A stretch of 64,000 bases of DNA from Psychroflexus gondwanensis ACAM 44 (GTDB lineage Bacteria > Bacteroidota > Bacteroidia > Flavobacteriales > Flavobacteriaceae), in NCBI RefSeq assembly GCF_000355905.1, contig NZ_APLF01000003.1:1-64000 (forward strand), written 5' to 3'. Position numbers and translations under genes: made by a program. This document shows positions 33,735-43,038 of the stretch, piece by piece. Under the pieces are notes generated by a model. It made no database searches. It was not told where the DNA came from and saw only the letters and a list, made by a program, of their open reading frames with translations. Position 1 is the stretch's first letter; the number at the start of each line of letters is the position of its first letter.

Positions 33735-36170
33735 TTACAATCTAAATTCTAGCAATGCATAGAAGGTTCTTGGCTGGCTGGGTAAAATACCTGGCCCTGG
33801 ATAGCCTGTGGCTCTTCGGGTAAAATAACTATTATTTAGGACATTATTAACACCAGTCTCTAGTGTAAATTGCTTGTACGTATACTGAAAAGACGTGTCT
33901 AAAATTCCATAAGAAGGAATTTCTCCCACAATACCACTAGCGCTGTTAAAATCTCTTTCGGCGTTAGACGCATCTGTAAATTGCTCGCCCAAATAGGTGT
34001 ATTGAAAACTTCCTAAAAAGTTTTTGTAGCCAAAACCCATTCCTGTTTTGAAATTGACAAGAGGAATAAACTCCACCTTGTTACCAGTTACATTATTAAA
34101 CTCCGAAGAAATATATTCACTTTCTGTAATGGCCAAATTGGAAAACACATTGAGCTTATAATCTTCTTTTTTGAAAAAAGTTTCGTTGATATTCCAGTCT
34201 ATAAATGTTTCTATACCATAACTCACTGCATCTCCAATATTACTTCTAAAACGCTCTACACCACCAAAATTCCCTGCTCTGTTGACAACGCCTAAACGAT
34301 CGTTATAGCGCAGCAAAAATCCACCCACGTCATATCGTACCAATCGATCAAAGCTTCCTCTAGCGCCAATATCGAAAGTGTATCCATTTTCGTCACTTAT
34401 ATTTTCATCTATCACAATGGAAGGGTTCACTATCCTAATATCATCGAAGGTTACAGAGCGATAATTCTGACTCACATTTCCATAAAGCTCTATGCTTTTA
34501 CTCGCATCATAACTGAGGCCTAAGCCTAATAATAAAAAATTACGCTCAAAACTTCTATCCTCTTCAATTGTTTCATTTAAAATAGGGTTATCAGCATTAT
34601 CTAGATTTATGTTCTTAAAAAAGCCATCAGCATTGGTTTTAATATATTCAAAACGGGCTCCTGGAGTTACTTTAAATCCTTCTGCAACATTGAAAATTTG
34701 CTCCCCAAACAAGGCGATATTAGTGTTTGGAAATGTGTATTGATTTTGACGAGTGTAATTAGGAAATTCATCTAAAGCAAAATCAAAATCAGCATCACTA
34801 TTAGTGCTCCCAGGGCCTTGCTGAGAGGTATTATTAGACTGATAAAATTTCGCCCCAATAAGTGCTGTCGTCGGGGCATTCAATAGGGTGTATTCACTAA
34901 GAAATCTCCCTTCTGCTCCCCAATTATCAAAATTGCCTACAATTAGCTCTCTGGGGGCATCAAGATCGTCTGCTTGTGATACTCGGTTTTCTCTAAAACC
35001 AACCGATTCCCTAGAAGCGTCTAAGGCAAAAACATTCAGGCTAGCTCTAGTGTTTGTTGAAAAATCATGGGTGAGTTTTAGGGCATACAATTTCCAGTCT
35101 ACCTCAAACCAATTACGAGTCCTGTTGCTAAAACTAGGATCTTCTTCAAACTGAGCGTCGGTTAAACCTCCTGGTTGTTGGGCCAAATAATTTAAAGAGG
35201 AAAACTCAAACACCGCTTTGGTTTTTTCTGAAAATTGATACCCCAGGTGTGCAAAACCTGTAAAGGATTCAAATTGAGAATTAGGTCTAAAGTCATTCCC
35301 GTTTTTATAATTGCCGTAGGCATAGTAACTGAATTTACCAACTGTGCCACTCACGCTATTAAAGCTTGTAAACAAATCATAACTCCCCACAGACTGCCTA
35401 GAAATCCATTCTATTTTTTTGTTGGGATTGGGTTTTTTTAATTTAAAATTAATGAGTCCGCCAAATTGTGTCCCGTATTGCAGAGAAGCTGCACCCCTCA
35501 CTATTTGGATTTCTTCAAGTGCCTCAGCAGGTGGTGTATAATAACTCTCCGGATAACCTAGCACATCTGCGCTGATATCATAGCCGTTTTGACGGGTATT
35601 AAAATTAGCTGTCCTATTAGGGTTCAAGCCACGTGCGCCAATATTTAGTTGTAGCCCTGCATCATTATTTTCATAAATATTAAGCCCCATTACTTGTGCA
35701 TAAATTTGGCGCGCGTTTCCACTAGCAAGATTTACGGTAAGATTATCCATCACGACGACTTCACTTTTTTTACCGGCATAAATGGCCGTACCTTCTACAT
35801 CTCTCAATTGTTTTAAAGCAAAAATCTTTTCTTTTCGCTTAGTAATAACGACTTCACTTAAAGACTCGCCCAAAGGTTGTAATTCAAAATTAAGTTTTGT
35901 ATTGGTGTCAATTTCTATAGATACTTCAAAGACATCAAAGGCAAAAGCAAATGCCGCAATACTATAAGTGCCCGCAGGAACATTTTTAAAAATATATTCG
36001 CCGTTTTCATTTGTCTTTACTGAAGTAGATAAAGTTATATTATACACCTCGGCATTGGCAATAGGTAATTGATCTATGTCAGAATCTATGGTGCCTGAAA
36101 TGCTGTATTGGCCAAAAGCGTGAAAATTTAGAATTAATAAAAAAATACTGATTAATATTCTCAATTGCAT
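33735..36170 (-). CDS. TonB-dependent receptor with carboxypeptidase-like domain (FecA-type)
   Basis: 811 residues: signal peptide (MQLRILISIFLLILNFHAFG), a carboxypeptidase-regulatory-like domain (about 22-95, ISGTIDSDIDQLPIANAEVY), TonB-box region SLSEVVITKRKEK, plug (MGLNIYENNDAGLQLNIGARG, IVRGAASLQYGTQFGG) and a barrel ending LLEFRL. The plug sequence RTANFNTRQNGYDISADVLG is typical of iron(III)-dicitrate FecA-like receptors. It is the last gene of a minus-strand set with DUF4856, imelysin and an HTTM protein, all signs of iron uptake. Substrate is inferred, not seen. Confidence 0.9.
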   Translation of the reverse strand: MQLRILISIFLLILNFHAFGQYSISGTIDSDIDQLPIANAEVYNITLSTSVKTNENGEYIFKNVPAGTYSIAAFAFAFDVFEVSIEIDTNTKLNFELQPLGESLSEVVITKRKEKIFALKQLRDVEGTAIYAGKKSEVVVMDNLTVNLASGNARQIYAQVMGLNIYENNDAGLQLNIGARGLNPNRTANFNTRQNGYDISADVLGYPESYYTPPAEALEEIQIVRGAASLQYGTQFGGLINFKLKKPNPNKKIEWISRQSVGSYDLFTSFNSVSGTVGKFSYYAYGNYKNGNDFRPNSQFESFTGFAHLGYQFSEKTKAVFEFSSLNYLAQQPGGLTDAQFEEDPSFSNRTRNWFEVDWKLYALKLTHDFSTNTRASLNVFALDASRESVGFRENRVSQADDLDAPRELIVGNFDNWGAEGRFLSEYTLLNAPTTALIGAKFYQSNNTSQQGPGSTNSDADFDFALDEFPNYTRQNQYTFPNTNIALFGEQIFNVAEGFKVTPGARFEYIKTNADGFFKNINLDNADNPILNETIEEDRSFERNFLLLGLGLSYDASKSIELYGNVSQNYRSVTFDDIRIVNPSIVIDENISDENGYTFDIGARGSFDRLVRYDVGGFLLRYNDRLGVVNRAGNFGGVERFRSNIGDAVSYGIETFIDWNINETFFKKEDYKLNVFSNLAITESEYISSEFNNVTGNKVEFIPLVNFKTGMGFGYKNFLGSFQYTYLGEQFTDASNAERDFNSASGIVGEIPSYGILDTSFQYTYKQFTLETGVNNVLNNSYFTRRATGYPGPGILPSQPRTFYALLEFRL

Positions 36171-36243
36171 AAAGTTTTATTGTGATGATTTTGATCCTTG
36201 TAGTTAGATGACCTCATTTTTAGAAATGCTGAAAAGACTCGAC

Positions 36244-37608
36244 TTATAGTCCTTCTATTTTATCATTAAAAGGCAAAAGCCAATCTTTTGGGGCAAAACT
36301 ATCTTTTATTTGCATTAAATCTATCTTAGGATCAATATAAGGCTGACTCAATCTACCATTTAACGCTACATAACTTTCTACAAATACCGCTATGTTTTGA
36401 TGGCCCTGTGCTTCAAAATGATTTCCTAAAAAATGAGCGTATTCTAAAATAAAATCGGGTTGCGTACTCATTTGTTTTTCTTGAAAAGGGGTTAGAAAAT
36501 CGCTATTGTCTATGGCAAATTGTTTTCCAGATTGGGTGTCTTTCACCGTAAATTGTGCATAACCTGCTTTTTCCATCAACATGACTCGCCATGAAAATCG
36601 ATAGCCTTCTTCAGTCCAAAAAAGCTCGCCAGGATAGGCAAGATAACGCCATGGCAAAAGGGCTTGGATACATAAAAAAACAGCTATAGTGATAGGGGCA
36701 ATTCTTGAAATCGATTTTTTTGTTGAATGCGAAGCCAACGCATCTATTTTTTCTTTTGAAATTTTAAACAACCTACTTATAAAAGCAAGTATTTTATGAT
36801 GTAAAGATGCGTCAAAAAAGATAAGTGCACTTACAATCATGACGTAAGGGAAAATACCGATGGGAAACAGCACTCTGGTTAACACATGAAAGACAACTAC
36901 AAGAGCAAAAGCAAACCAGCGGGTGCGTTTGTAGAATAATAAAAAAGGGATGAGTAAATCGTAGCCTGCACCTCCATAACTAAACGCGTAATGCACCCAT
37001 TCCTGTTGCATTAGATCACCTAAGAATGGTATATCATATTTTGAGGGTAGCCATATTTTGAGAGGCATGGCTTCCACCAACCAATCGCTGTTGAGTTTTG
37101 CCAAGCCCGCATAAAAATAGACGATCGTCAACATCACCTTAAGACTATCAATAGTCCATTGAGGAACAGTAAATGAAGCTAGTGATGCATTTCTATAAGC
37201 ATCGATAGAAAAATAACGATGGGCTGGAAGAAAAATCATCATAAAACTCACACAACTCACAAAGTAATAATGGTTGAGGTAAGTGGTTTTATCCATCAAT
37301 TCTATGTAGGTAAAGCTTAAGAAGAAGAAGATAACGGCTACTCTATATTTATAGCCTAAGGCTACACATAAAGCTGAAATACCACAGACGGCGAATAGCC
37401 CATAGGTGAAGATCCCCAAGGGTTGGACCCACTCAAAACCATAATAACTAAAAGAAAAGGAAGGCTGAAGGTATAGCTTATCAATCCATCCATAGGACCA
37501 AAAGCGTATGACACTAAAGACCATCATCACTCCAAAGAAAACGCGAAAGACCGCCAAAGGGGCGGCCTCTACTTGATGCTTACAATATGTTATAAACCTA
37601 TTGTTCAT
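36244..37608 (-). CDS. HTTM domain-containing membrane protein
   Basis: 454 residues, about eight to nine TM helices. The first half carries the HTTM (horizontally transferred TM, vitamin K-dependent carboxylase-like) signature: PLAVFRVFFGVMMVFSVIRF, LDKTTYLNHYYFVSC-like motif (DKTTYLNHYYFVSCVSFMMI) and LPAHRYFSIDA. In flavobacteria this protein regularly follows an imelysin gene in iron-uptake sets; its reaction is unknown and gamma-carboxylation is unproven. Its ATG overlaps the imelysin stop (TAATG), so translation is coupled. Length is normal. Confidence 0.88.
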   Translation of the reverse strand: MNNRFITYCKHQVEAAPLAVFRVFFGVMMVFSVIRFWSYGWIDKLYLQPSFSFSYYGFEWVQPLGIFTYGLFAVCGISALCVALGYKYRVAVIFFFLSFTYIELMDKTTYLNHYYFVSCVSFMMIFLPAHRYFSIDAYRNASLASFTVPQWTIDSLKVMLTIVYFYAGLAKLNSDWLVEAMPLKIWLPSKYDIPFLGDLMQQEWVHYAFSYGGAGYDLLIPFLLFYKRTRWFAFALVVVFHVLTRVLFPIGIFPYVMIVSALIFFDASLHHKILAFISRLFKISKEKIDALASHSTKKSISRIAPITIAVFLCIQALLPWRYLAYPGELFWTEEGYRFSWRVMLMEKAGYAQFTVKDTQSGKQFAIDNSDFLTPFQEKQMSTQPDFILEYAHFLGNHFEAQGHQNIAVFVESYVALNGRLSQPYIDPKIDLMQIKDSFAPKDWLLPFNDKIEGL

Positions 37609-38735
37609 TAGTCTCCATCAGCGTCTACATAGTCTACGTCAATGCTTAGTGCTTGTAACATATCCACTTTGATAAAGACAACATTGCGTTGCAATTCATT
37701 ATAGGTTTCTAACATTTTAGTGTTATCATTTTCAATTTGGATAGTAAAATTGTCGTTTAAGGTTTTCGCTTTTTCCGTAGACAAATTAAATTGTTCGTTT
37801 ATTAAAACACTTAAATCATCCCCTTCTTTAATGGAGTTTAAAAAATCTAAATAATCTTTATAACCAACTCCTGCGGTAGTGCCATCAAAATGCTCTCCAT
37901 TAAAAAAGTTTTGGGTGGTTTCTATAGAAGCCAACAAAAGTTCTTTGGATATGTCACCCTTGTAAAATGCTTCTACATTTTGGGGCAAAGGGTCGTTAGA
38001 AAAAATACCTGCTGGGATACCTACTTTTCCGGCGCGAAGAGATTTTTCGTAATAGTAAATAAAATCATTGGTCAATTTATCTACAGACCCATTAACCGAA
38101 GATGCTGTATTTGTAACAAAAGAATCTCTAAAAGGACCTGTCCAACTTGTAAGTACTTCTTCTGTTAGCGAGTGAATCGTTTGTGAAACAGTACTCAGTA
38201 AAGTTTTATAAGCTTCAGCATTGGTATGAGTTGTGTAAAAACCTAAGGTTTCTTCATTGGTCTCACCCAAACCGTAAAGGAGGTAATCTAAAGCGGGGAA
38301 TCCTTGTGCATCAAACGAAGATGGAAGTGCTAAATTGACATTTCCATTTTCTATTTTATCATCAATTTTTGAAACACTGGTAGGATAAGCATTTAGCCTA
38401 TTTCTATAGTTGATTTCCTCAGCTTTACCTACTTCAAAAAGCGATACCTCTTGAAAACCTACATAAGCATTAAACCAACTGTCTTGTAAGGATTCTAAAT
38501 TAACAGGAGTTGGATTATCTACAAAGGTTTGTGTTGCGTCTTCAAGAGCGCTTGTTTTAGTTTCAAAATCTGTAAAGGCAGGAATAATGATGTTATCTGC
38601 CCAATTAGCTAGCATTACGCCACGATCAAAAGAAGGGTTTGTTCCTTCATCTGTAGTTACACTATCATCGTCGGAACAGGAGTAGGTTACTAAAGCACCT
38701 AAAGTTAATAAGGTTACTATTATATATTTTTTCAT
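37608..38735 (-). CDS. imelysin family lipoprotein
   Basis: 375 residues: lipoprotein signal peptide (MKKYIIVTLLTLGALVTYSC) and an all-helical imelysin/EfeO-M75-like domain with SLQDSWFNAYVGFQEVSLFE, INYRNRLNAYPTS, GFPALDYLLYG and KVGIPAG. Imelysins are periplasmic or surface iron-regulated proteins thought to bind iron or haem. The peptidase-like GxHxxE motif of classical ICMP/M75 members is not visible (closest is GEHFDG), so no peptidase function is claimed. It is translationally coupled to the HTTM gene and follows DUF4856 by 22 nt. Confidence 0.9.
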   Translation of the reverse strand: MKKYIIVTLLTLGALVTYSCSDDDSVTTDEGTNPSFDRGVMLANWADNIIIPAFTDFETKTSALEDATQTFVDNPTPVNLESLQDSWFNAYVGFQEVSLFEVGKAEEINYRNRLNAYPTSVSKIDDKIENGNVNLALPSSFDAQGFPALDYLLYGLGETNEETLGFYTTHTNAEAYKTLLSTVSQTIHSLTEEVLTSWTGPFRDSFVTNTASSVNGSVDKLTNDFIYYYEKSLRAGKVGIPAGIFSNDPLPQNVEAFYKGDISKELLLASIETTQNFFNGEHFDGTTAGVGYKDYLDFLNSIKEGDDLSVLINEQFNLSTEKAKTLNDNFTIQIENDNTKMLETYNELQRNVVFIKVDMLQALSIDVDYVDADGD

Positions 38736-38757
38736 TTTCTTTTTTTTGATAAACCAA

Positions 38758-39975
38758 TTAGTTACTTGCTTCTTCTACAGTAAAATTGAACCTTGCAGCT
38801 ATTGTATTAGAAAGTTCGTCCAAAGTTTCAAATGAGATATCCCACAAGCCATCAGGAGAACTTTCAAGCATTTGGGTTAAATAGCCATCAATTTCTTCAC
38901 TTGAAAAATTAGGCGCGCCTGTGTCTGGATTTCTAGTAAAACGCAAGCTGTAAATAAACCCATAGCCTTCAGATAGATCGTGAAGCGCTGCTCCTATATT
39001 GTTATTGTTAAATTGAACTTTTGCTATCTGTAAGTAGTACACCGCTCTAAAGCCTATCATTTCTGAAATTTCTTCACGGACTATTTCTATTTGCTCGTCT
39101 CTTAGTTCATAATTCTTCGCTACAATAGCTGCACGACCTAAGGCAAAAGCATCAAATACTCGCTGAGAAGCCCCTGCAAAATCTGGATCGTCTTCTTGAC
39201 GTCCCAAATATTTATTCAAATAACTGTCATCCTCTCCAACGCTAAGCAATGGGTTTGCGGGGTTGGGAGCATTTCCAAAAATATAACCGTAGGCTTCATC
39301 CCATTTATGTTCCATGGTGGTATAGGGCTTTCCTTCTTCTGTGATGTCATTGGTGTTGTTTTCAATATTTTGTCCAGCATCCAAAACAGCTGTGCTAAAA
39401 TAGTTGTTCAACATTTGGTCTGTCATTAAAGCACCTAACAATCCTTTTACAAAAGCTTGATCGTATTCCAATCCTTTGGCGTTAACGTATCGAGGAGTAG
39501 TACCTTCAGCAATCTGACCAGGTACGCCAGGTGCAGCTAAAGAATTCCACGCAGGAAAGACTTCATTTACTTGGCCTGCTATAAAAGTTTCAAAATCTTG
39601 TTGTATTTGAGCAGATTCTACAGTGTTAGCAGCAAAGAAATCGATAGAAGTGGCTACTTTGCTTTTTATATTTTTACCTGAATTGTTCAGCGCATCACTA
39701 GAAAAATCATTAGCGCCTTCTTCATGAGCGTACATTGCATTTAAAGACTCAACCGTACTAATGTTTGGGTCGAAAAAGGCAGTAATCATTTCTTCTGCCA
39801 TTCGGATTCTAGTGGTTTGTCCACTAAAACTTACGGTAGACTCTCCGTCACGCTCAAAGGTATATTCCGTTGGTGTTGCGATTTCATTTTGAGTGTCTTG
39901 AAGTGTATCATCATCTTCACAAGAGAAGAATAAAAAAGAAGTTAGAGCTAAGGGGTACAAAAGTAATTTTTTCAT
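38758..39975 (-). CDS. DUF4856 domain-containing lipoprotein
   Basis: 405 residues: signal peptide with lipobox FFSCED, an acidic surface-export-type start, then the DUF4856 domain (TYTFERDG-like start PTEYTFERDGESTVSFSGQT, RMAEEMITAF, HKWDEAYGYIFG, YLGRQEDDPDFAG). HKWDEAYGY is the family hallmark. The family is Bacteroidota-specific, iron-regulated in studied species, with no proven activity. It is the first gene of the DUF4856-imelysin-HTTM-receptor operon, and a perfect palindrome with an adjoining -7 box lies upstream. Confidence 0.9.
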   Translation of the reverse strand: MKKLLLYPLALTSFLFFSCEDDDTLQDTQNEIATPTEYTFERDGESTVSFSGQTTRIRMAEEMITAFFDPNISTVESLNAMYAHEEGANDFSSDALNNSGKNIKSKVATSIDFFAANTVESAQIQQDFETFIAGQVNEVFPAWNSLAAPGVPGQIAEGTTPRYVNAKGLEYDQAFVKGLLGALMTDQMLNNYFSTAVLDAGQNIENNTNDITEEGKPYTTMEHKWDEAYGYIFGNAPNPANPLLSVGEDDSYLNKYLGRQEDDPDFAGASQRVFDAFALGRAAIVAKNYELRDEQIEIVREEISEMIGFRAVYYLQIAKVQFNNNNIGAALHDLSEGYGFIYSLRFTRNPDTGAPNFSSEEIDGYLTQMLESSPDGLWDISFETLDELSNTIAARFNFTVEEASN

Positions 39976-40047
39976 TTAAAGTTATTTAGAGTGAATATAA
40001 ATAGTCGACTATTAAAAGTGCAAAAATAAGTATAAAACTGACTTGCG

Positions 40048-40071
40048 CAAATTTATTTAGATTAAATCTAA
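40048..40071 (-). promoter_or_regulatory. -7 box and palindromic operator of the DUF4856 operon
   Basis: CAAATTTA (40048-40055) reads TAAATTTG on the minus strand, an exact TAnnTTTG box 73 nt before the ATG. Immediately upstream is TTAGATTAAATCTAA (40057-40071), a perfect 7-1-7 palindrome. Its position inside the promoter fits a repressor, and the sequence is DtxR/MntR- or Fur-like; an iron-responsive role is inferred from the operon. Confidence 0.65.
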
Positions 40072-40477
40072 TTAAACATAATGTTAAAGTTTTAACTGTA
40101 CTGCTTAATAAGTCTTGCACTATGGAGCTAGAGCTCGACTTTTTTTTGTTTAGTATTCAAATGCAAGCGATGAAATTATAGGTGTAAATAAAAATATGTG
40201 AAGAATTCAAAAGTGATGGAAGCTCACCTGTACTGGTATTGAAAGTGATCATATAACCTCACCTCATCATGGGGTAGTACTTAAATACATGGACAACTTA
40301 GTTAAATGTTGTGCTAATGAACTTCGTTTCGAAGAAGTCGAACCAAACGTTTTCATTAAGTAACTAGTTGGCATTCATTGATTTGTAATTGTTTTAATTA
40401 TGATAGAAATCATGTATTTTAAATGATTTTATCACTAATTTCATTTAGTATTTTTTCTTCATTTAGTAATTAAGAGC
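40072..40477. other. intergenic, no gene seen
   Basis: 406 nt of AT-rich sequence. GAGCTAGAGCTC followed by a T run (about 40125-40147) could be a weak terminator. Nothing else is supported. Confidence 0.4.
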
Positions 40478-40939
40478 ATGAACCATTTTATAAACAGACC
40501 CAAATACGATTACATTCGGGAGGCCGACTGGCAAAAACTTTATATACTTACAGAGCATTGGAAATCTGATCTTTTATTTTATAAGCAAGATTTAAAATTT
40601 CTACACCACCTTATTGATAAATATTTTCTGTGGATATCCAAAAGCGAGAATATCGATATGGTTAGAGAGATTGAAGTTGACTTGCTTAAAGTCCATAAGC
40701 AAGGTGCTACTTTACTGGAAACTACACATAAACATTTACATCATTTAGCCGAGTTAATTGATAATCCATTTGCTTACGATTCTCATCAATTTAGAGCTGA
40801 ACATGAAACCCTTGAAGATGAACTTACTGAATTTCTAAAAGATTTTAGAAGGAATAGAAAGGAGGTGTTTAAGATCACAGGACATATAATGGACGGAGAG
40901 GAACTTGTGCGCCAACTTAATATTTTTCCTAAAAAGTAA
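40478..40939 (+). CDS. hypothetical helical protein
   Basis: 153 residues, predicted almost wholly helical (heptad-like stretches LKFLHHLIDKYFLWISKSEN; LLETTHKHLHHLAELIDN; ETLEDELTEFLKDFRR), no signal peptide or TM. I recognise no family name; similar proteins of this size occur in flavobacterial stress-type clusters. It is followed after 40 nt by another small helical protein, with which it probably forms an operon. Confidence 0.7.
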   Translation: MNHFINRPKYDYIREADWQKLYILTEHWKSDLLFYKQDLKFLHHLIDKYFLWISKSENIDMVREIEVDLLKVHKQGATLLETTHKHLHHLAELIDNPFAYDSHQFRAEHETLEDELTEFLKDFRRNRKEVFKITGHIMDGEELVRQLNIFPKK

Positions 40940-40979
40940 ATGTTATCTTACAACTTCAAATTTGTAAACACGAGCAGCT

Positions 40980-41207
40980 ATGAAAGAATTGCATACTATA
41001 CTCCAAGAGATTACGGAGCTTACCACGAATATAGAGACCAATTATCCTGCACTCTACAGGTCTTTGGAAGAAAATCCAATTACTATTCCAGCGTCGAGTC
41101 AGCCTGATGTTGACAAAGTTGTCATGCAAGACTATTTGGAGAGTTTAAAACAATTATTGAAGCATCATTTAGAGACTCATAAAACAAATAAAAATAAAAA
41201 GGAGTAA
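40980..41207 (+). CDS. hypothetical small helical protein
   Basis: 75 residues, soluble and helical (MKELHTILQEITELTTNIET, YLESLKQLLKHHLETHKTNK). Middle segment LEENPITIPASSQPDVDK is a loop. No family recognised. It is 40 nt downstream of the previous helical protein on the same strand. Confidence 0.65.
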   Translation: MKELHTILQEITELTTNIETNYPALYRSLEENPITIPASSQPDVDKVVMQDYLESLKQLLKHHLETHKTNKNKKE

Positions 41208-41454
41208 TAAGTTGAAGTGAGTTTTATTTTGTCATGTCAGACTAACTTAAAAGAGTAGCGCCTAGATATCGTTTTTTCGTCTACATCCTAATACGGGATT
41301 GCTTTTGCTTAAAGAGGACTATCTCAAGAGCATTTTAATTCGCTTGTAAAGCAAATTGGTAAGTTTGAACACGCAGTAAAACGGCTATAATTTGTGTGAA
41401 TTTGTATTCAAACGTTTGGAAATAGATAATGATGCTTTTTTAGAATAGGTTTCT

Positions 41455-41590
41455 TTAGCAACTTCTTGCTATGACTAGCCTCAGGAGCGTTAAAATGTCC
41501 TGATGCTCTTGTTTGACTAATATAAATAGTTTGTCTTCTAAAGTTTTTATTTCCTTCTGGATTTGTTTTAAACTGCTTCCCAAATTGAGA
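41455..41590 (-). pseudogene. IS110 transposase fragment
   Basis: Minus-strand codons encode SLKQIQKEIKTLEDKLFILV then KQEHQDILTLL, which corresponds to the segment of IS110 transposases just before the PGIGPKTA motif (compare VLVKQSHQDLLTRLKTIPG at 62700-62830). Nothing of the rest survives. Confidence 0.6.
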
Positions 41591-41900
41591 AACCCCTTTT
41601 TTCCAACAATTATTTTTGAAAATAAATAGTGTCCCTGGAAATAATAATTGTTCTTAAAAATAACCATGGGTATGAAGATGACAGAAACCTGAGTTTACCC
41701 TATAAAGAAAAAGATAAAACAGAAGTATTGATATACATTCGTTGCATTAGAATCTTGAATGCAGCATTCTAGTAGTTAATTAAAAGCCCCTTGGAAAAAA
41801 GTATGCAGAAGTGTTAGTTTAGTTGAAAATAAAAACGACACCTATAATAAAGATATATCCTATACTCAAGATTTGAAAAAGGGTTTAAACATAAGAGGTG
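41591..41900. repeat. R2 relic family, right-end copy
   Basis: The sequence from AAAATAACCATGGGTATGAA through GTGTTAGTTTAGTTGAA to AGATTTGAAAAAGGGTTTAA aligns in order with 53450-53660, 55730-55978 and 59510-59595. It is the non-coding end of a degenerate IS-like element. Confidence 0.6.
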
Positions 41901-41985
41901 GCAACAATACTGGAAACTCTACCTTTTCCATCAAATTTTTGTAACTTATTTTGGAATTTGTACACTAGTTAGTTAACTATATATT

Positions 41986-42324
41986 GTGATAAGAAAAGTA
42001 GTTGCATACAAACAATATTTCGCTGACTTTTATAAAGCTTAAGACGAATAAGTTCGAGAAAAGATAGGATACGTTTTGGACTTGGTTCGATTTGAAAGAC
42101 AAGTCCCTAAAAAATTCTTTAAGTACCTCGAAAACACAGAAGGAATATACGAAGTACGAGTGATTACGACCTTTAAGAGCATAAGGATTTTGTGCTTTTT
42201 CGATCATGGATATTTAGTAGTTCTTGCAAATTGTTTTATAAAGAACACTCAAAAAACACCGAAAAAAGAAATTAAACTTGCGGAGAAACTGAAAGAGGAA
42301 TATCTAGAAGATAAAAATGAATGA
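41986..42324 (+). pseudogene. RelE/HigB-type toxin gene with two nonsense codons
   Basis: From GTG 41986 the frame reads IRKVVAYKQYFADFYKA-stop-DE-stop-VREKIGYVLDLVRFERQVP and continues to the normal end KLAEKLKEEYLEDKNE. This is a type II toxin of the phage-derived Gp49/HigB group (about 112 aa: KKFFKYLENTEGIYEVRV, IRILCFFDHGYLVVL). Two TAA codons (42040-42042 and 42049-42051) fall in the first helix. Reinitiation at TTG 42076 would give an 82-aa protein lacking that helix. The toxin is most likely dead; the antitoxin behind it is intact. Confidence 0.75.
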
Positions 42325-42616
42325 TATGAAAAATGTAACTGATTTTGAGGACATCCTCATTGGAACATACGGGAAAAAGGGAAGTCAAAAGCGAGACAAA
42401 TATGATGCTGGCTCTCTTGCTTTTCGACTAGGCGTAATGCTAAAAGAAGCTCGTAAAGAAGCGAACTTAACTCAAGAAGAACTTGCTGAAAGAACTGGAA
42501 CAAAAAAAAGCTACATATCACGAATTGAACGTGGTTTGAGCGATATTCAGATTTCCACTTATTACAAGTTAATTGAATTAGGACTTGGCAAACATCTGAA
42601 CATTGAAATAGCCTAA
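42317..42616 (+). CDS. HigA-like XRE family antitoxin
   Basis: 99 residues (ATG 42317; an alternative ATG at 42326 is equally plausible). The C-terminal two thirds is a HTH_3 domain: AFRLGVMLKEARKEANLTQ, EELAERTGTKKSYISRIERG, LSDIQISTYYKLIELGLGK. The start overlaps the toxin end by 8 nt, as in toxin-first HigBA pairs. Since the cognate toxin has two nonsense codons, this may be an orphan antitoxin kept as a repressor or as an anti-addiction factor. Confidence 0.85.
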   Translation: MNDMKNVTDFEDILIGTYGKKGSQKRDKYDAGSLAFRLGVMLKEARKEANLTQEELAERTGTKKSYISRIERGLSDIQISTYYKLIELGLGKHLNIEIA

Positions 42617-42629
42617 CGTAAAAAGTACA

Positions 42630-42775
42630 GTTGGCAACACGGTGTTAATTAATTGCTAGGTTACTGCCGACTTACGAACATTCCTGGGGAATATTCTGCC
42701 TGCCTGCCGGCAGGTCTGTGATTTATTTGCTGAATTGGTTGCTTAAATAAGTAACGGCTCATACACAAACACGTT
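42630..42775. repeat. intergenic palindromic region between toxin-antitoxin and next cassette
   Basis: The region starts GGCAACACGGTGTTAATT and ends ACACAAACACGTTACCAT, so AAC and GTT ends are present with weakly complementary arms. It includes the perfect palindrome CCTGCCGGCAGG at 42703-42714. It does not share the core of the 180-nt family. Confidence 0.45.
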
Positions 42776-42850
42776 ACCATTTATTGTTGGAACCTACTCA
42801 GAATGGAAAAACACGACATAAATAAACAAGAGAAATATAAAATTTAAAAT

Positions 42851-43033
42851 ATGAAAAAATACATCATATCAATAATCGGCTTTGTAATACAATGTTTTGG
42901 TATTGGACTTATGTTATTCAATATTAATAGTGATACCCAAGTTTATTTATGGATTGGATTACCCATAGTATTTACTGGACTTTTTCTTATATTGATAGGG
43001 TTATTTTTAAATAGAAAACCAAGTCTAAAGTAA
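42851..43033 (+). CDS. hypothetical 60-residue two-TM protein
   Basis: MKKYIISIIGFVIQCFGIGL begins a first TM helix (about 4-24), a short loop (NINSDTQVYLW) and a second TM helix (about 34-53, IGLPIVFTGLFLILIGLFL). No family. It is flanked by GTTAC (about 42770) and GTAAC (43029-43033), possibly another small cassette, but the match is only 5 bp. Confidence 0.6.
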   Translation: MKKYIISIIGFVIQCFGIGLMLFNINSDTQVYLWIGLPIVFTGLFLILIGLFLNRKPSLK

Positions 43034-43038
43034 CAGCT

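Noticed and set aside
42851-43033. A seventh self-complementary cassette around the two-TM protein
   Set aside because: Only GTTAC/GTAAC match, five bases, which is too short to claim.
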